A DNA stretch of 64,000 nucleotides from contig QCIJ01000001.1 of NCBI GenBank assembly GCA_003216755.1, positions 1-64,000 on the forward strand, given 5' to 3'. The DNA is from Prochlorococcus sp. AG-402-K22 (lineage in GTDB: Bacteria; Cyanobacteriota; Cyanobacteriia; PCC-6307; Cyanobiaceae). A program made the translations under genes and the position numbers. The notes under the pieces were generated by a model, which was not told where the DNA came from, did not search any database, and saw only the letters and a program-made list of their open reading frames with translations. This document shows positions 8,969-20,564 of this stretch, piece after piece (within the stretch, counting starts at the first letter, position 1; each line of letters opens with the position of its first letter).

Positions 8969-10609
8969 CTATATTGTTGGAGCCTTTAAGATCTCATTTT
9001 TTTTAGTACCTGAGAAAATTTTTGTTCTAACTGCACTTTTGACTGCGGTTAAATCCCTATCTACTAAACTATTAACAGATGCGAGATAACTTTCAGTCAC
9101 TAATCTTGGATATAAACCTATTCCAATTATAGGAAATAATAAACAAGCAATAATATAAACTTCCCTGGGCTCTGCATCGATGAGTTTTCGTTCTTCGATC
9201 AATTTAGGATTTTCTTTACCAAAGAAAATTTCTCGTAACATTGAGAGTAGATAAATGGGAGTAAGTATTACCCCTATAGCAGCTAAAGAAGCCATAACTA
9301 CTCTAAACGGGAGTGTATAAACTTCATCAGTCACAAATCCTGTAAATACCATCAATTCGGAAACAAATCCACTCATACCAGGTAAAGCAAGTGAAGCAAG
9401 TGAGCAAGCAGTCCATAAGGCGAACATTATTCTCATTTTTTGTCCTACACCACTCATTTCATCAAGTTTTAGAGTCTTTGTCCTATCGTATGTAGCTCCA
9501 ACAAGAAAAAACAAACTAGCCCCAATTAATCCATGACTAACCATTTGAAGCATAGCTCCGCTTGTCCCGAGGCTACTAAAACTACCTATTCCAATGAGAA
9601 CGAAACCCATATGACTTATAGAACTGTATGCAATTTTTCTTTTGAGATTTCTTTGAGCAAAAGAAGTTAGTGCAGCATAAATTATATTTACTACTCCTAA
9701 AACAATTAATAATGGGGCAAATTGAGCATGTGCAATGGGTAATAATTGCGCATTAAATCTCAAAAGTGCATATCCTCCCATCTTCAATAAAATTCCTGCC
9801 AGAAGCATATGTACTGGAGCTGTTGCTTCTCCATGAGCATCAGGAAGCCAAGTATGAAGAGGTACTATAGGAAGTTTTACTCCAAATGCAATTAATAGAC
9901 CTACATAACAGAGTATTTGAAAATTTTGACTGAAATCTTGAGCTGCCAAGTGCGAAAACTCAAAGTTAGGAACTTCTGTACCATAGAAACCCATTGCCAA
10001 TGCTGCTAGAAGGATAAATATAGAACTTCCAGCCGTATAAATAATGAATTTTGTTGCTGCATATTGTCTATTTTTGCCACCCCAAATAGCTAATAATAAA
10101 TATACAGGGATTAACTCAAGTTCCCAAGTTAGAAAGAATAAAAGCATATCTTGAACAGCAAACACTGCAATTTGCCCACCATCCATAATCAATATTAAAA
10201 AGAAAAATAACTTTGGTTTGAACTTTACAGGCCAAGCAGCTAAAACTGCCAAAGCCGTTATAAAACTGGTTAATAAAATTAACGGCATAGAAATACCGTC
10301 AGCCCCAACAGACCAAGTAAGACCTAAATCAGGAAGCCAACTTAAATTTTCTTTAAGTTGAACATTTTCATTATTAATATCGAAGCCGTTTATATATGAA
10401 CCTACAGTTATTAAAAAAGTTATTAATGCAACAGACAAAGCAAACCATCTAACCTCCTTACCATCTCCTTTATCTGGGAAAAAAGGTATCACAAACGCAC
10501 TGCCAATTGGAAATAAAATTGAAGCAGATAGCCAAGGAAAAGTTGACAGTCCAGCCCCCAAAGTTCCTAACATTTGCGTCGTAAAATTTGTAAAAAAATA
10601 AGTACTCAA
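8969..10609 (-). CDS. ndhD: NAD(P)H-quinone oxidoreductase chain 4 (NdhD)
   Basis: NdhD is an antiporter-like proton-pumping subunit of NDH-1. The 546-residue protein has about 14 hydrophobic segments. Family landmarks include the glutamate of [41 protein letters not shown], and the ion-path lysine region [17 protein letters not shown]. It lies next to ndhF in the same direction, 85 bases downstream, as expected for the NdhD1/NdhF1 pair of NDH-1L rather than the CO2-uptake paralogues. Alternative paralogue assignment is possible but less likely in this clade. Confidence 0.95.
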   Translation of the reverse strand: MSTYFFTNFTTQMLGTLGAGLSTFPWLSASILFPIGSAFVIPFFPDKGDGKEVRWFALSVALITFLITVGSYINGFDINNENVQLKENLSWLPDLGLTWSVGADGISMPLILLTSFITALAVLAAWPVKFKPKLFFFLILIMDGGQIAVFAVQDMLLFFLTWELELIPVYLLLAIWGGKNRQYAATKFIIYTAGSSIFILLAALAMGFYGTEVPNFEFSHLAAQDFSQNFQILCYVGLLIAFGVKLPIVPLHTWLPDAHGEATAPVHMLLAGILLKMGGYALLRFNAQLLPIAHAQFAPLLIVLGVVNIIYAALTSFAQRNLKRKIAYSSISHMGFVLIGIGSFSSLGTSGAMLQMVSHGLIGASLFFLVGATYDRTKTLKLDEMSGVGQKMRIMFALWTACSLASLALPGMSGFVSELMVFTGFVTDEVYTLPFRVVMASLAAIGVILTPIYLLSMLREIFFGKENPKLIEERKLIDAEPREVYIIACLLFPIIGIGLYPRLVTESYLASVNSLVDRDLTAVKSAVRTKIFSGTKKNEILKAPTI

Positions 10610-10694
10610 TTTAATAAGGAATTTATCTTAAATAAAGTCTAGAAATTATCTGTATTTTTTCACCCCAATGAACAGTGAAGACACACAATTGTAA

Positions 10695-12713
10695 TTAAGT
10701 AACTTGAGAAGATTGAAAGCCGAATATGGCAACTAATAGAATTACTCCTCCAAAAACTATAAGAGCGTAAAATTGAGCTTTACCAGTTTCAAAATATTTT
10801 AAACCTTCTCCACTTCCTAAAGTTACAAGTCCGGTAAGATTGACTACACCATCGACAACCTTAGAATCAACTTCTAAAACTTCTTTAGCTAGCTTTCTGC
10901 TCCCCTTAACAAATAATTTTTCATTGATATCATCTAGATACCATTTATTTGATAAAAATTGATTAATAGTAGGAAACTTTTCTGCAAATAAAATTGAAAG
11001 ATTAATTTTGTTCCTAAAATATGCTTGATAAGCGATAATGATTCCAGCTGATGCAATAAGTACTGACGCTATTGCTAAAGGCAAAAATTCTTTTAATTCG
11101 AAGGATTTTGCAGCAATCTCTGCTTCTTCAGGATCCAACAAATTTGCAATTTTACTATCCCATGGAATGCCCATAAAACCGATAATTACAGAGGGTACAG
11201 CTAGAAATACCAAGGGAAACGTCATTGACCAAGGAGACTCATGAATAGAGCCGCATTCTTCATGTTCTTCTTCTTCTTCATCTAGATTTAATTTAGAAGC
11301 TATTAAAAGTTCTTTTTGCAATTCTTTGTTCTCCCCTCTAAAATCTCCCTCAAATGTCAAAAAATAAAGTCTAAACATATAAAAAGCAGTCATACCAGCA
11401 GTTAAAAATCCAACGAACCAAAAAGCTGGAAACGTTATAAATGCATTTCCTAGTATCTCATCCTTACTCCAAAAACCTGCTAATGGAGGTATACCACTAA
11501 TAGCTACACAACCTATTAAAAATGTTGCTGAGGTATATGGCATTTTCTTTCTTAAACCGCCCATCAATCTCATGTCTTGAGCCAATACAGGCTGATGACC
11601 TACTACTTCTTCCATAGCATGTATTACGGAACCAGATCCCAAAAATAACATCGCTTTAAAGCAAGCATGAGTTACTAAATGGAAGATTCCTGCTACTGGA
11701 GCTCCACAACCCATCGCAAGCATCATATAACCAAGTTGAGAAACAGTACTATATGCTAAACCTTTTTTTAAATCCATTTGTGTCAAAGCTATAGAAGCGC
11801 CTAAAAAACAAGTAATAGTGCCAACTAAAGCAATAATGAACTGAATAGAGGGGAATATTGAATATAATGGCTGTAGCCTTGCTACTAGAAATATTCCTGC
11901 AGCAACCATTGTAGCTGCATGGATAAGTGCAGAAATCGGAGTTGGACCCTCCATAGCATCAGGTAACCACACGTGAAGAGGGAACTGGGCAGATTTTGCC
12001 ATTGGGCCTAAAAAAACTAAAAAACAGAGCAGTAAAGCAGCCCAAATGGGTATTGAATTGTCAGATATTGATTGTGAAATTCCTGAAGCTATTTCATTAA
12101 AATCAAAACTATTCGTTGCCCAAAACAAACCAAGAATACCTAGTAATAATCCAAAGTCCCCTACTCTATTAACGACAAATGCCTTTTGCGCTGCGTGGGC
12201 TGCACCATCCCTGTCGTACCAAAAACCGACCAATAAGTATGAACACATCCCAACTAATTCCCAAAAAACGTAAATTTCCAATAAATTTGGACTAACTATT
12301 AATCCCATCATTGAACTACTAAATAAGGCTAAATATGTAAAAAATCTGACATAACCTTTGTCATGCGCCATATAACCATGAGAGTAAATCATTACGAGTA
12401 AAGTTATTGTAGTTACTAGGGCAAGCATTACACTACCCAAAGGATCAAGGACAAAACCCATTGGGATTGTGAAATCCCCAGCGTTGGCCCATACAAATAA
12501 TTTTTCTACTCGGTGATAACCACTAACTTGTTCAATTAGAGCCTTATAACTAATTACCGCAGATATTCCAACGAAAGAAATCAGACCTACAGAAACAATT
12601 TCTCTTGAATTATTAATTTTCTTGTTGATACTTATTAGTCCTAAACCAGAAAGCACTGCTCCAATGAGAGGAAAAACAGGAATTAACCAGGCAATTTCTG
12701 AAGCTTGAGGCAT
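10695..12713 (-). CDS. ndhF: NAD(P)H-quinone oxidoreductase subunit 5 (NdhF)
   Basis: NdhF is the distal antiporter-like subunit of NDH-1, carrying the long lateral helix. The 672-residue protein has about 16 hydrophobic segments. It shows the motifs LLEIYVFWELVGMCSYLLVG, SAQFPLHVWLPDAMEGPTP and KKGLAYSTVSQLGYMMLAMG, and a hydrophilic loop rich in glutamate near residue 485 (NLDEEEEEHEECG). The full family length is kept. The LysR regulator located just upstream on the other strand is the type known in cyanobacteria to control ndh or rbc genes, so co-regulation is possible but inferred. Confidence 0.96.
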   Translation of the reverse strand: MPQASEIAWLIPVFPLIGAVLSGLGLISINKKINNSREIVSVGLISFVGISAVISYKALIEQVSGYHRVEKLFVWANAGDFTIPMGFVLDPLGSVMLALVTTITLLVMIYSHGYMAHDKGYVRFFTYLALFSSSMMGLIVSPNLLEIYVFWELVGMCSYLLVGFWYDRDGAAHAAQKAFVVNRVGDFGLLLGILGLFWATNSFDFNEIASGISQSISDNSIPIWAALLLCFLVFLGPMAKSAQFPLHVWLPDAMEGPTPISALIHAATMVAAGIFLVARLQPLYSIFPSIQFIIALVGTITCFLGASIALTQMDLKKGLAYSTVSQLGYMMLAMGCGAPVAGIFHLVTHACFKAMLFLGSGSVIHAMEEVVGHQPVLAQDMRLMGGLRKKMPYTSATFLIGCVAISGIPPLAGFWSKDEILGNAFITFPAFWFVGFLTAGMTAFYMFRLYFLTFEGDFRGENKELQKELLIASKLNLDEEEEEHEECGSIHESPWSMTFPLVFLAVPSVIIGFMGIPWDSKIANLLDPEEAEIAAKSFELKEFLPLAIASVLIASAGIIIAYQAYFRNKINLSILFAEKFPTINQFLSNKWYLDDINEKLFVKGSRKLAKEVLEVDSKVVDGVVNLTGLVTLGSGEGLKYFETGKAQFYALIVFGGVILLVAIFGFQSSQVT

Positions 12714-12746
12714 GTTTTAAATAATTTATAATTTAATTTTAAACTG

Positions 12747-13475
12747 TCAATTGAAAAATTCAGACAAAAATGATGAATTAAATGTTTTAACAGCAATATT
12801 TATATACTGATGAGACCACCAAAGTACACCAATTGCAATCAATATACCAAGTTGAGATAATCTAAAAAATTCTTGAATTTTCAATTCTTGCCTTCCTTCA
12901 ATTATTGCCATAAACGGAATTATGGAAGTATTTTGTTTAAACTTTCTAAATTCTTCGCCAAATCTATTGGCTAGTCTCTTATCACCATGCCAGATTGCAA
13001 AAAGATGATGCAAAATTAGGCCAATAGAAGTTATTAAGGTGAATGATGTACCAATCCATAAAGTATGAGCAAAACACCAAATTATCTGACCAAATGCTTG
13101 TGGATGTCTAGTAATTCTCATTATACCAATTCCATAAATTCGCACTTTAGGTTTTACAACCGATGGAATTTCGAGCAAATTGTAAGTAGCTGGATATAAA
13201 AATAAAAAACTTATTGCAGTTAAAAACCAAACTAGAACAAAAACTAAATTATTACCCTGGAAATTCCATAATCTGATTCCATCATATCTGTGAGCTAGAA
13301 AATAACTTATCAAGATAATCGCAGATGGCAAACTAAAAAAAACGAAAAATAATCGCCATAATCTAGGCCCCATAAAAGATTCTCCTTTAATTCTTAAAGC
13401 AGCTCCACCGCTATGAATTACTGCAAAAATCACAATCAAGAAAAAGATTACAAGGGAAGTTTTATGAGTCTCCAT
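12747..13475 (-). CDS. Z-ISO-type 15-cis-zeta-carotene isomerase (NnrU family)
   Basis: This 242-residue membrane protein belongs to the NnrU family. It resembles the plant and cyanobacterial zeta-carotene isomerase Z-ISO across its length: HSGGAALR at the first helix, FLAHRYDGIRLWN, FLFLYPATYNLLEIP, GIMRITRHPQAFGQ, WCFAHTLWIG and HHLFAIWHGDKRLANRFG. Z-ISO is a heme-dependent membrane enzyme that converts 9,15,9'-tri-cis- to 9,9'-di-cis-zeta-carotene. Conserved histidines suitable for heme binding are visible in the HSGG, RHPQ, AHTLW and HHLF segments. It lies within 3 kb of crtP and crtB. The name rests on recalled family similarity; a general NnrU protein is the alternative. Confidence 0.78.
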   Translation of the reverse strand: METHKTSLVIFFLIVIFAVIHSGGAALRIKGESFMGPRLWRLFFVFFSLPSAIILISYFLAHRYDGIRLWNFQGNNLVFVLVWFLTAISFLFLYPATYNLLEIPSVVKPKVRIYGIGIMRITRHPQAFGQIIWCFAHTLWIGTSFTLITSIGLILHHLFAIWHGDKRLANRFGEEFRKFKQNTSIIPFMAIIEGRQELKIQEFFRLSQLGILIAIGVLWWSHQYINIAVKTFNSSFLSEFFN

Positions 13476-13512
13476 TAATTTAAATTATTCAAATAAATTT
13501 AATCCTTAACAA

Positions 13513-13530
13513 TAATACTTCTAAGTATTA
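13513..13530. promoter_or_regulatory. Palindrome, candidate LysR-type operator
   Basis: TAATACTTCTAAGTATTA is an 8-base perfect inverted repeat with a 2-base centre. It contains ATAC-N6-GTAT, a form of the T-N11-A box bound by LysR regulators. It sits 33 bases upstream of the LysR gene start and 38 bases upstream of the divergent Z-ISO gene. A TATAAAT sequence just downstream (around 13533) could be a -10 element. Autoregulation is the usual arrangement for this family; binding here is inferred. Confidence 0.5.
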
Positions 13531-13562
13531 GAATTATAAATAATTTTAGGCACAATAAATAG

Positions 13563-14507
13563 ATGCCCGAATTACCATTTACTCTTGATCAATTAAGAAT
13601 ATTAAAAGCAATAGCAGCTCAAGGAAGTTTTAAAAAAGCTGCAGATCTGTTGTACGTAACCCAACCTGCTGTGAGTTTGCAAATACAAAATTTAGAAAAA
13701 CAGCTTGAAATAACAATTTTCGACAGAGGTGGGAGAAAAGCCCTTTTAACTGAAGCAGGAAGACTTTTATTGGAATATTGCGAGCGAATTTTGAATCAAT
13801 GCGACGAGGCTTGTAAAGCTATCGAAGATTTAAATAGCTTAAAAGGTGGAACCCTTGTTATTGGAGCGAGTCAAACAACAGGAACTTATTTAATGCCAAG
13901 AATGATAGGGTTATTCAGACAAAAATATCCTGATGTATCTGTTCAACTTCAAGTTCACAGTACTAGAAGAACTGGATGGAGCGTCGCCAATGGGCAAATT
14001 GATTTAGCCATCATTGGAGGACAATTACCTGGAGATTTGGAAAATTTATTACAGGTAATTCCATATGCAACAGATGAATTAGCACTAGTTTTACCCTCTA
14101 AACATCCACTCTCTAACAAAAAAGAACTCTTAAAAGAAGACTTATACAAATTAAATTTTGTAACATTAGACTCTCAATCCACTACTAGGAAAGTTGTTGA
14201 CAAACTTCTTAAAGATTCTGGACTTGATATTCAAAGACTAAAAATCGAGATGGAACTTAACTCCCTTGAAGCAATAAAAAATGCAGTTCAATCAGGTCTT
14301 GGAGCCTCTTTTTTGCCAGTCGTTTCAATTGAGAGGGAATTAGCGGCTGGAACCATCCATAAAGTTTTTATCGCTGACCTAGAGGTTAAAAGAGAACTGA
14401 AATTAATAACTAATCCATCTAGATATACTTCAAGAGCATCAGAAGTTTTCAAGAAAAATATTTTGCCTCAATTTGCTAGCCTTGAAAGCCCATTAAGGGA
14501 ATCATAA
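13563..14507 (+). CDS. rbcR: LysR-family regulator, RbcR/NdhR type
   Basis: The 314-residue protein has the LysR helix-turn-helix at residues 7-65 ([20 protein letters not shown], then [17 protein letters not shown]). The substrate-binding domain follows, beginning near residue 95 with [18 protein letters not shown]. That stretch and [23 protein letters not shown] match the cyanobacterial and plastid RbcR/NdhR (Ycf30) group, which controls carbon-fixation or NDH genes in response to metabolites. Its placement next to ndhF fits this group. Which of the paralogues it is (RbcR, NdhR or CmpR) is inferred from the reduced regulator set of this lineage. Confidence 0.87.
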   Translation: MPELPFTLDQLRILKAIAAQGSFKKAADLLYVTQPAVSLQIQNLEKQLEITIFDRGGRKALLTEAGRLLLEYCERILNQCDEACKAIEDLNSLKGGTLVIGASQTTGTYLMPRMIGLFRQKYPDVSVQLQVHSTRRTGWSVANGQIDLAIIGGQLPGDLENLLQVIPYATDELALVLPSKHPLSNKKELLKEDLYKLNFVTLDSQSTTRKVVDKLLKDSGLDIQRLKIEMELNSLEAIKNAVQSGLGASFLPVVSIERELAAGTIHKVFIADLEVKRELKLITNPSRYTSRASEVFKKNILPQFASLESPLRES

Positions 14508-14513
14508 ACTACA

Positions 14514-15140
14514 TTAGAACTGAATTGCTTCTTTATTAATTCCTACTCCTCCATCTTCGGCTTGTCCGTCACCCTTAATTATAAATTTATTTTCATTTAC
14601 ATCAGTCTGATAAACGCATTTAACTATTGGTTTATCTCTTATGGATCCAATATAAGCAAAAGTATTCATTCTTTGTTTACATTCTCTTACATCTTCGTTA
14701 CTTATAGCTCCTTGTTTTTGTAAAACCGTCCAATTCTCTCTCCTTATGACACAACCTGGCTGGAGAGCTGGTTGCGTTACAAAACTCGTGGATGGATTAA
14801 GAGTTGTATACATCTCAACATCAATAACAAAGGCGCTTGCACCCCATTGTCTACAAAATTCGGGATCTGGAACAGCCATATCTAATTGTTGTTGACTAGC
14901 TATATTTCCCTGTCCACCATCTGTTGTACTGGTAATCGCACTACCAATACCAACTCCAAGAATTAATACACCTGCAAGAACAGCAATAGTTCCTGTACTG
15001 AAATTAATCTTTTGTTCAGAAGAAGAAGCAGGCAATCTACTATTTCTCTGACCATAAGAATCATTATCTCTTGAGCTTGAAGAATAATAACTTCTATTGG
15101 AGCCTCTTCTAGGCCTTCTATTTGAGGGTGGTCTATTCAC
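14514..15140 (-). CDS. DUF3172 membrane-anchored protein
   Basis: The 208-residue protein begins with an arginine- and serine-rich segment of about 45 residues. One membrane helix follows ([20 protein letters not shown]), then a soluble domain with four spaced cysteines ([23 protein letters not shown] and VKCVYQ). This matches the cyanobacterial DUF3172 family as I know it; the function is unknown. The cysteines could form disulfides if the domain faces the lumen or periplasm, which is inference. Its ATG overlaps the ndhM stop by four bases, so the two are co-translated. Confidence 0.8.
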   Translation of the reverse strand: MNRPPSNRRPRRGSNRSYYSSSSRDNDSYGQRNSRLPASSSEQKINFSTGTIAVLAGVLILGVGIGSAITSTTDGGQGNIASQQQLDMAVPDPEFCRQWGASAFVIDVEMYTTLNPSTSFVTQPALQPGCVIRRENWTVLQKQGAISNEDVRECKQRMNTFAYIGSIRDKPIVKCVYQTDVNENKFIIKGDGQAEDGGVGINKEAIQF

Positions 15141-15484
15141 AGTTCTTCATTTGTTTTTGGCAAACCCATTGAATAGTTCATTACTCTACAATCGGGATTG
15201 TAACTCAGTTGACCATTTTGAAGCAAAAATTTGATTAAACCCTCAATCTCTGATCCTATTTTACGAAGTTCATAATCATTTAGATCTCTTCCTGCTCTAT
15301 CTTTTATTGATTCACTAAATTTTTCATTTATTTTGTTCAAAGAATCTTCATCCCAAATAAATTCATTATCTGGGTCTAAATCAAGAGTCAGTTTGTTTGG
15401 ATGAAATTGTAATTCTTTATCAACTACTTCAGCAGTAAAAATTCTTACATGTCTAGTAGTTGATTTTAAAAGCATTTTTTCCAT
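15137..15484 (-). CDS. ndhM: NAD(P)H-quinone oxidoreductase subunit M
   Basis: NdhM is a small peripheral subunit of the NDH-1 hydrophilic arm that is found only in oxygenic phototrophs. The 115-residue sequence shows the family motifs [26 protein letters not shown] and [19 protein letters not shown]. It is transcribed divergently from the phytoene desaturase gene, with 90 bases between the two starts, and overlaps the DUF3172 gene by four bases at its end. This places a subunit gene away from the main ndhAIGE and ndhDF clusters. Confidence 0.95.
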   Translation of the reverse strand: MEKMLLKSTTRHVRIFTAEVVDKELQFHPNKLTLDLDPDNEFIWDEDSLNKINEKFSESIKDRAGRDLNDYELRKIGSEIEGLIKFLLQNGQLSYNPDCRVMNYSMGLPKTNEEL

Positions 15485-15532
15485 AATTTTGCGAAATAAT
15501 CAACGAAAAAAACTATTATGCCCTAACTTTAA

Positions 15533-16984
<1,452 letters not shown>

Positions 16985-17021
16985 AAAACATTTAAAAATT
17001 CCCTAATTCAGCTAAAACTTT

Positions 17022-17930
17022 TTGAAAAATTCAATTTCTCAACTAGATCAAGCATATGAGATATGCCGAAAAGAAACTCAAGAATGGGCTAAAACCTTTT
17101 ACTTGGGAACTCTGCTCCTACCACTTGAAAAGAGAAAAGCTATCTGGGCTATTTATGTATGGTGCAGAAGAACAGATGAAATAATGGATAGTGTAGAAGC
17201 TTCAACTAAATCGCAAGTTGAGCTTTCAGACAATTTGGATGCATGGGAAGAAAATACAAAAAATGTTTTTAAAGGCAATATTAAATCTGAATTAGATTCT
17301 GTTCTATTAGATACTATCGAAAAATATCCACAAAGTATTCAACCCTACTTAGATATGATAGACGGTCAAAGAATGGATCTTAATAAATTTAGATACAAAG
17401 ACTTTGACGAATTAAAACTTTATTGTTATCGAGTCGCAGGGACTGTTGGTTTAATGACTCAAAATGTCATGGGGATTGATAGCGCCTATACATCGGCGCC
17501 ATGGAGTGATAAGCCTGACCCTTCTGATGCAGCTATAGCTCTAGGGATTGCAAATCAATTGACAAATATTTTAAGGGATGTCGGAGAAGACAGACAAAGA
17601 GGGAGGATTTATCTCCCACAAGAGGATATTGAAGAATTTAATTATTCTGAAGAAGAATTAATAAAAGGCGTTATTAATAATCAGTGGAAGGCCCTGATGA
17701 ACTTTCAATTAAAACGGGCTCGCGATTGGTTCCAAAAGTCTGAAGATGGGATTAAGTGGTTATCTTCTGACGCAAGGTGGCCAGTATGGACATCTTTGCG
17801 CCTCTATAGAGGGATTTTAGATTCTATTGAAAGGCTAGACTATGATGTTTTTAATAACAGAGCTTTTGTAAAAAATTCAGTTAAAGCTTTTGAGATACCG
17901 ATATCTTTTTTAATTTCTCGAATTAAATAA
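17022..17930 (+). CDS. crtB: Phytoene synthase
   Basis: CrtB condenses two geranylgeranyl diphosphates to phytoene, the first committed carotenoid step. The 302-residue protein has both aspartate-rich motifs: CRRTDEIMD around residue 50 and DVGEDRQRGRIYLP around residue 185. It also shows YCYRVAGTVGLM, the conserved central helix. The start is TTG, giving MKNSISQLDQAYEIC, which matches the cyanobacterial N-terminus. It follows crtP in the same operon. Its stop directly abuts the stop of the convergent RRM gene. Confidence 0.96.
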   Translation: MKNSISQLDQAYEICRKETQEWAKTFYLGTLLLPLEKRKAIWAIYVWCRRTDEIMDSVEASTKSQVELSDNLDAWEENTKNVFKGNIKSELDSVLLDTIEKYPQSIQPYLDMIDGQRMDLNKFRYKDFDELKLYCYRVAGTVGLMTQNVMGIDSAYTSAPWSDKPDPSDAAIALGIANQLTNILRDVGEDRQRGRIYLPQEDIEEFNYSEEELIKGVINNQWKALMNFQLKRARDWFQKSEDGIKWLSSDARWPVWTSLRLYRGILDSIERLDYDVFNNRAFVKNSVKAFEIPISFLISRIK

Positions 17931-18350
17931 CTAAGCAGGTGTCTTTTGGTTAGCCAACAAATCTTTTAATTTTGATAATTCTCCAGCCCATCTTGGATCC
18001 GGAGCTTCAAGATTAGGAGCGTCACTATGAACTATTTTCTTGAAATCTTTCCTCTTCTTATTTTTATTTAAATTTCCGCTGTTTCTTTTATTTGAAGCAG
18101 AGTCTTTCTTTTCTGATAACTCTACTCTTAATTTAGAACCATTAAATTCAAAACCATTTAATTTTTGAATTAATAAATTAGCATTCTCTTCTTTGTTTGT
18201 TGTCGCAAAACCAAAACCTCTACATTCCTTAGTTTCCCTATCTAAAACTGCTTTAAATCTAATCGAATCAGAAACTGTTTTTAAAAGCGAATCAAATTCT
18301 TTTGGATTAAATACTTGTGGTAAGTTGCCAACGTAAATGCGAATACTCAT
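17931..18350 (-). CDS. RRM-domain RNA-binding protein
   Basis: One RRM domain covers residues 1-80, with RNP2 as IRIYVGNLP and RNP1 as CRGFGFATT. It is followed by a lysine- and asparagine-rich linker (NKRNSGNLNKNKKRKDFKK) and a short conserved tail. Small single-RRM proteins are typical of cyanobacteria, where they bind mRNA and some respond to cold or help localise membrane-protein mRNAs. Which role applies here is not visible. At 139 residues it is somewhat longer than the basic cyanobacterial Rbp because of the tail. Confidence 0.9.
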   Translation of the reverse strand: MSIRIYVGNLPQVFNPKEFDSLLKTVSDSIRFKAVLDRETKECRGFGFATTNKEENANLLIQKLNGFEFNGSKLRVELSEKKDSASNKRNSGNLNKNKKRKDFKKIVHSDAPNLEAPDPRWAGELSKLKDLLANQKTPA

Positions 18351-18408
18351 AAATTTTTAAAAATGATTTTGAAGTCTGAACTTCTAAACAAAACTAAGCT
18401 ATGTGTAT

Positions 18409-19614
18409 TTAATCACATTTTGGCGCATTTTGTTCAATCCATTGCGTTGCTTTATAAATAGCTTCATCAAAATTATTCAATCTTTTATATGCAAGCTCCT
18501 TTGAAAGATACTGTAAAAGCTCTCCTAAGATAGGCCCATCCTCTATTTTTAAATATTTTTTTATTACATCACCATTAAGTAAATTTGAGGGATGAAATAA
18601 TTTGTCTTCCTTGTCCCGCCATCTGTTTAGCCAATTGAAGCGTAAATTTTGAGGTAAATAAAAAATAAAAGATGGAAAAAACATCTCTAATTCTTGATGT
18701 AATTTAAATCTATCTAATTCATTTAACTGAGCGATATTTTTATTCTTCAAAAAAAAGTGCCATTTTCGCAATAAATTAGTTTTTGCAATCTCAACTTTAC
18801 TAAATTTAAGTTCTTCTAGAGATACAACATCTAAAATTTGAGTAATAAAAAAAAATGGTAAAAATTCCTCTTTTTCATTTTGGTTAAGTTCTGCATAATT
18901 AATTTTCTTTAAATCCAAAAAAAAAGAATCTTTATATAAATTTTGAGAACCAAATATATTTAATTTTTTTATCAACAATACTGCCTCAAGGGCATTTGCC
19001 CCATGTACTATTTTGTGTATTTCATAGTTAATTCTCTCTTTAGCAACAAGATATAATTTTCTTTTATTTTTTTTTAAAAAATTTATTAACTTTAGATCAA
19101 CTTTAAAATTCAATTCTGAAACAAATCGAAAACATCTTAATATTCGTAAAGGATCATTGAGCAAATTTATTTCCGAATGAGTTCTAAGCAAAGCAAGTTC
19201 TAGATCTTTAAGGCCATTTAGTGGATCAAACAAACACTTCTTATCTAATAAAAAAGCAATTGAATTAATCGAAAAGTCTCTAGTTTTCAAATCCCCTTCA
19301 ATGGTGGTTGAAACCTGATTAGCAATATCAATCGAAATACCATCAAGAATAATTCTTACCACTTCTCGTTTTTTATCTAAGATTATAAATTTAGATTTAA
19401 TATTATCTGAAATCTTTTTTCCAATTTCAATGGCATTAAAGGGTACTACAATATCAATATCTACCTCTTCAGTTAATCTTCCCAAAATAATATCTCTTAT
19501 ATAACCACCAACTAAATATGACCCTTTGGGTAAGAAAGATAAGAAAGAATTCCAATTATTAAATTTTATACTTTTTTCTAATTCTTTAATTATTAGTGTA
19601 TGATTTGTGTACAT
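18409..19614 (-). CDS. cca: CCA tRNA nucleotidyltransferase / poly(A) polymerase family
   Basis: The head domain shows the class II nucleotidyltransferase motif YLVGGYIRDIILGR, followed by the catalytic pair in EVDIDIVVP. DFSINSIAF and DPLNGLKDLELALLRTH follow, then RILRCFRFVSELNF. These features define the CCA-adding and poly(A) polymerase superfamily. In cyanobacteria this protein usually adds CCA or part of it to tRNA; sequence alone does not exclude poly(A) addition. Length is 401 residues. It is divergent from ycf34, with only 31 bases between the starts. Confidence 0.88.
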   Translation of the reverse strand: MYTNHTLIIKELEKSIKFNNWNSFLSFLPKGSYLVGGYIRDIILGRLTEEVDIDIVVPFNAIEIGKKISDNIKSKFIILDKKREVVRIILDGISIDIANQVSTTIEGDLKTRDFSINSIAFLLDKKCLFDPLNGLKDLELALLRTHSEINLLNDPLRILRCFRFVSELNFKVDLKLINFLKKNKRKLYLVAKERINYEIHKIVHGANALEAVLLIKKLNIFGSQNLYKDSFFLDLKKINYAELNQNEKEEFLPFFFITQILDVVSLEELKFSKVEIAKTNLLRKWHFFLKNKNIAQLNELDRFKLHQELEMFFPSFIFYLPQNLRFNWLNRWRDKEDKLFHPSNLLNGDVIKKYLKIEDGPILGELLQYLSKELAYKRLNNFDEAIYKATQWIEQNAPKCD

Positions 19615-19645
19615 ATCTTTTGTTTTTAAAAGTTATTTATTGATT

Positions 19646-19897
19646 ATGTGCATTTGCATTAACTGTAAATGGGTAGATAGATGTATTACATATCATGATG
19701 TTGAGAATAATCATGGTGTTGAAAACGTTTGCGATGTTCCTAATTTTAAAGCACTTAAACCACACATACACGTATCCATAGTAAAAGATAATAATGGTGA
19801 TTACAAAACAGATTGGGATGTTCAATCTTGCGGAAGTTTTATAGAAGAATATGGGAAGTGGGCTAAAATCAACCCTGGATTAGAATTGCCTATTTAA
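19646..19897 (+). CDS. ycf34: Ycf34 family protein
   Basis: The start at 19646 gives MCICINCKWVDRCITYHDVE, the standard Ycf34 N-terminus; an upstream in-frame codon would extend into the divergent gene's start and lacks similarity. The 83-residue protein has cysteines at CICINC and DRC plus QSCGSF near the C-terminus. In Synechocystis, Ycf34 is reported as an iron-sulfur protein affecting photosynthetic electron transport (established knowledge). The tsaB gene begins 9 bases after its stop. Confidence 0.88.
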   Translation: MCICINCKWVDRCITYHDVENNHGVENVCDVPNFKALKPHIHVSIVKDNNGDYKTDWDVQSCGSFIEEYGKWAKINPGLELPI

Positions 19898-19906
19898 AGG
19901 TAATAC

Positions 19907-20560
19907 ATGACACATAAACTCCAAACAAGGCAAAAGCAAAACTACAATACATTAGTAATACATAGTACAGATATTTCTTTTGGCTTCGGATTTAGAAAAA
20001 ATAACGATTATAGATCTGATGAATTGTTTATAAAAGAATTTGATAAAGACTTATGCAACAACTTGATTGTTGATTTTAACAAATTCATTTCTAAAGAAAA
20101 TTTACAAAAAGTAAATAAGATCTCTGTAAGTATAGGGCCAGCAAATTTTAATGCCTCGAGACTTATTGTAGTTTTAGCAAGAACTATCTCACAACAAATA
20201 AATTGTCCTTTAGACAGTTTTAGTTCATTTGAAATAATGGCTAAAAGAATTGCATTAAAAAACAATATTCTAATAAACAAAAAATCATTCTGGATTTACA
20301 AAAAATTGAAACGCAAAGGATTTATTGCAGGTAAATATGAGATTTATGATGGAGCGCAAAACAACGAAGATCTATCCATTCGAGAAATACTTTCACCAAA
20401 AGTTATTAAAGAATTAAATAGTAAAGAACTTTTTTTTCAGGCTTCTTATGAGGATGAAGAAGATTTAAAAGAATTTTTAGATTTATCAAATAAAAATTTT
20501 TTAAATTCAAATGAATGGCAAAAAGTTTTACCGCTTTACCCTATTTCTCCTATTAATTAA
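19907..20560 (+). CDS. tsaB: TsaB-like tRNA threonylcarbamoyladenosine protein
   Basis: The N-terminal half resembles the ASKHA-fold TsaB, partner of TsaD in making the t6A modification of ANN-decoding tRNAs. The landmark is VSIGPANFNASRLIVVLARTI, corresponding to the family's SxGPGSFTGLR segment. Glycines in that loop are replaced here (PANFNAS), a divergent but recognisable form. The 217-residue length is normal. It lies 9 bases after ycf34 and ends 4 bases from the convergent acyltransferase gene. Confidence 0.82.
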   Translation: MTHKLQTRQKQNYNTLVIHSTDISFGFGFRKNNDYRSDELFIKEFDKDLCNNLIVDFNKFISKENLQKVNKISVSIGPANFNASRLIVVLARTISQQINCPLDSFSSFEIMAKRIALKNNILINKKSFWIYKKLKRKGFIAGKYEIYDGAQNNEDLSIREILSPKVIKELNSKELFFQASYEDEEDLKEFLDLSNKNFLNSNEWQKVLPLYPISPIN

Positions 20561-20564
20561 GTAA

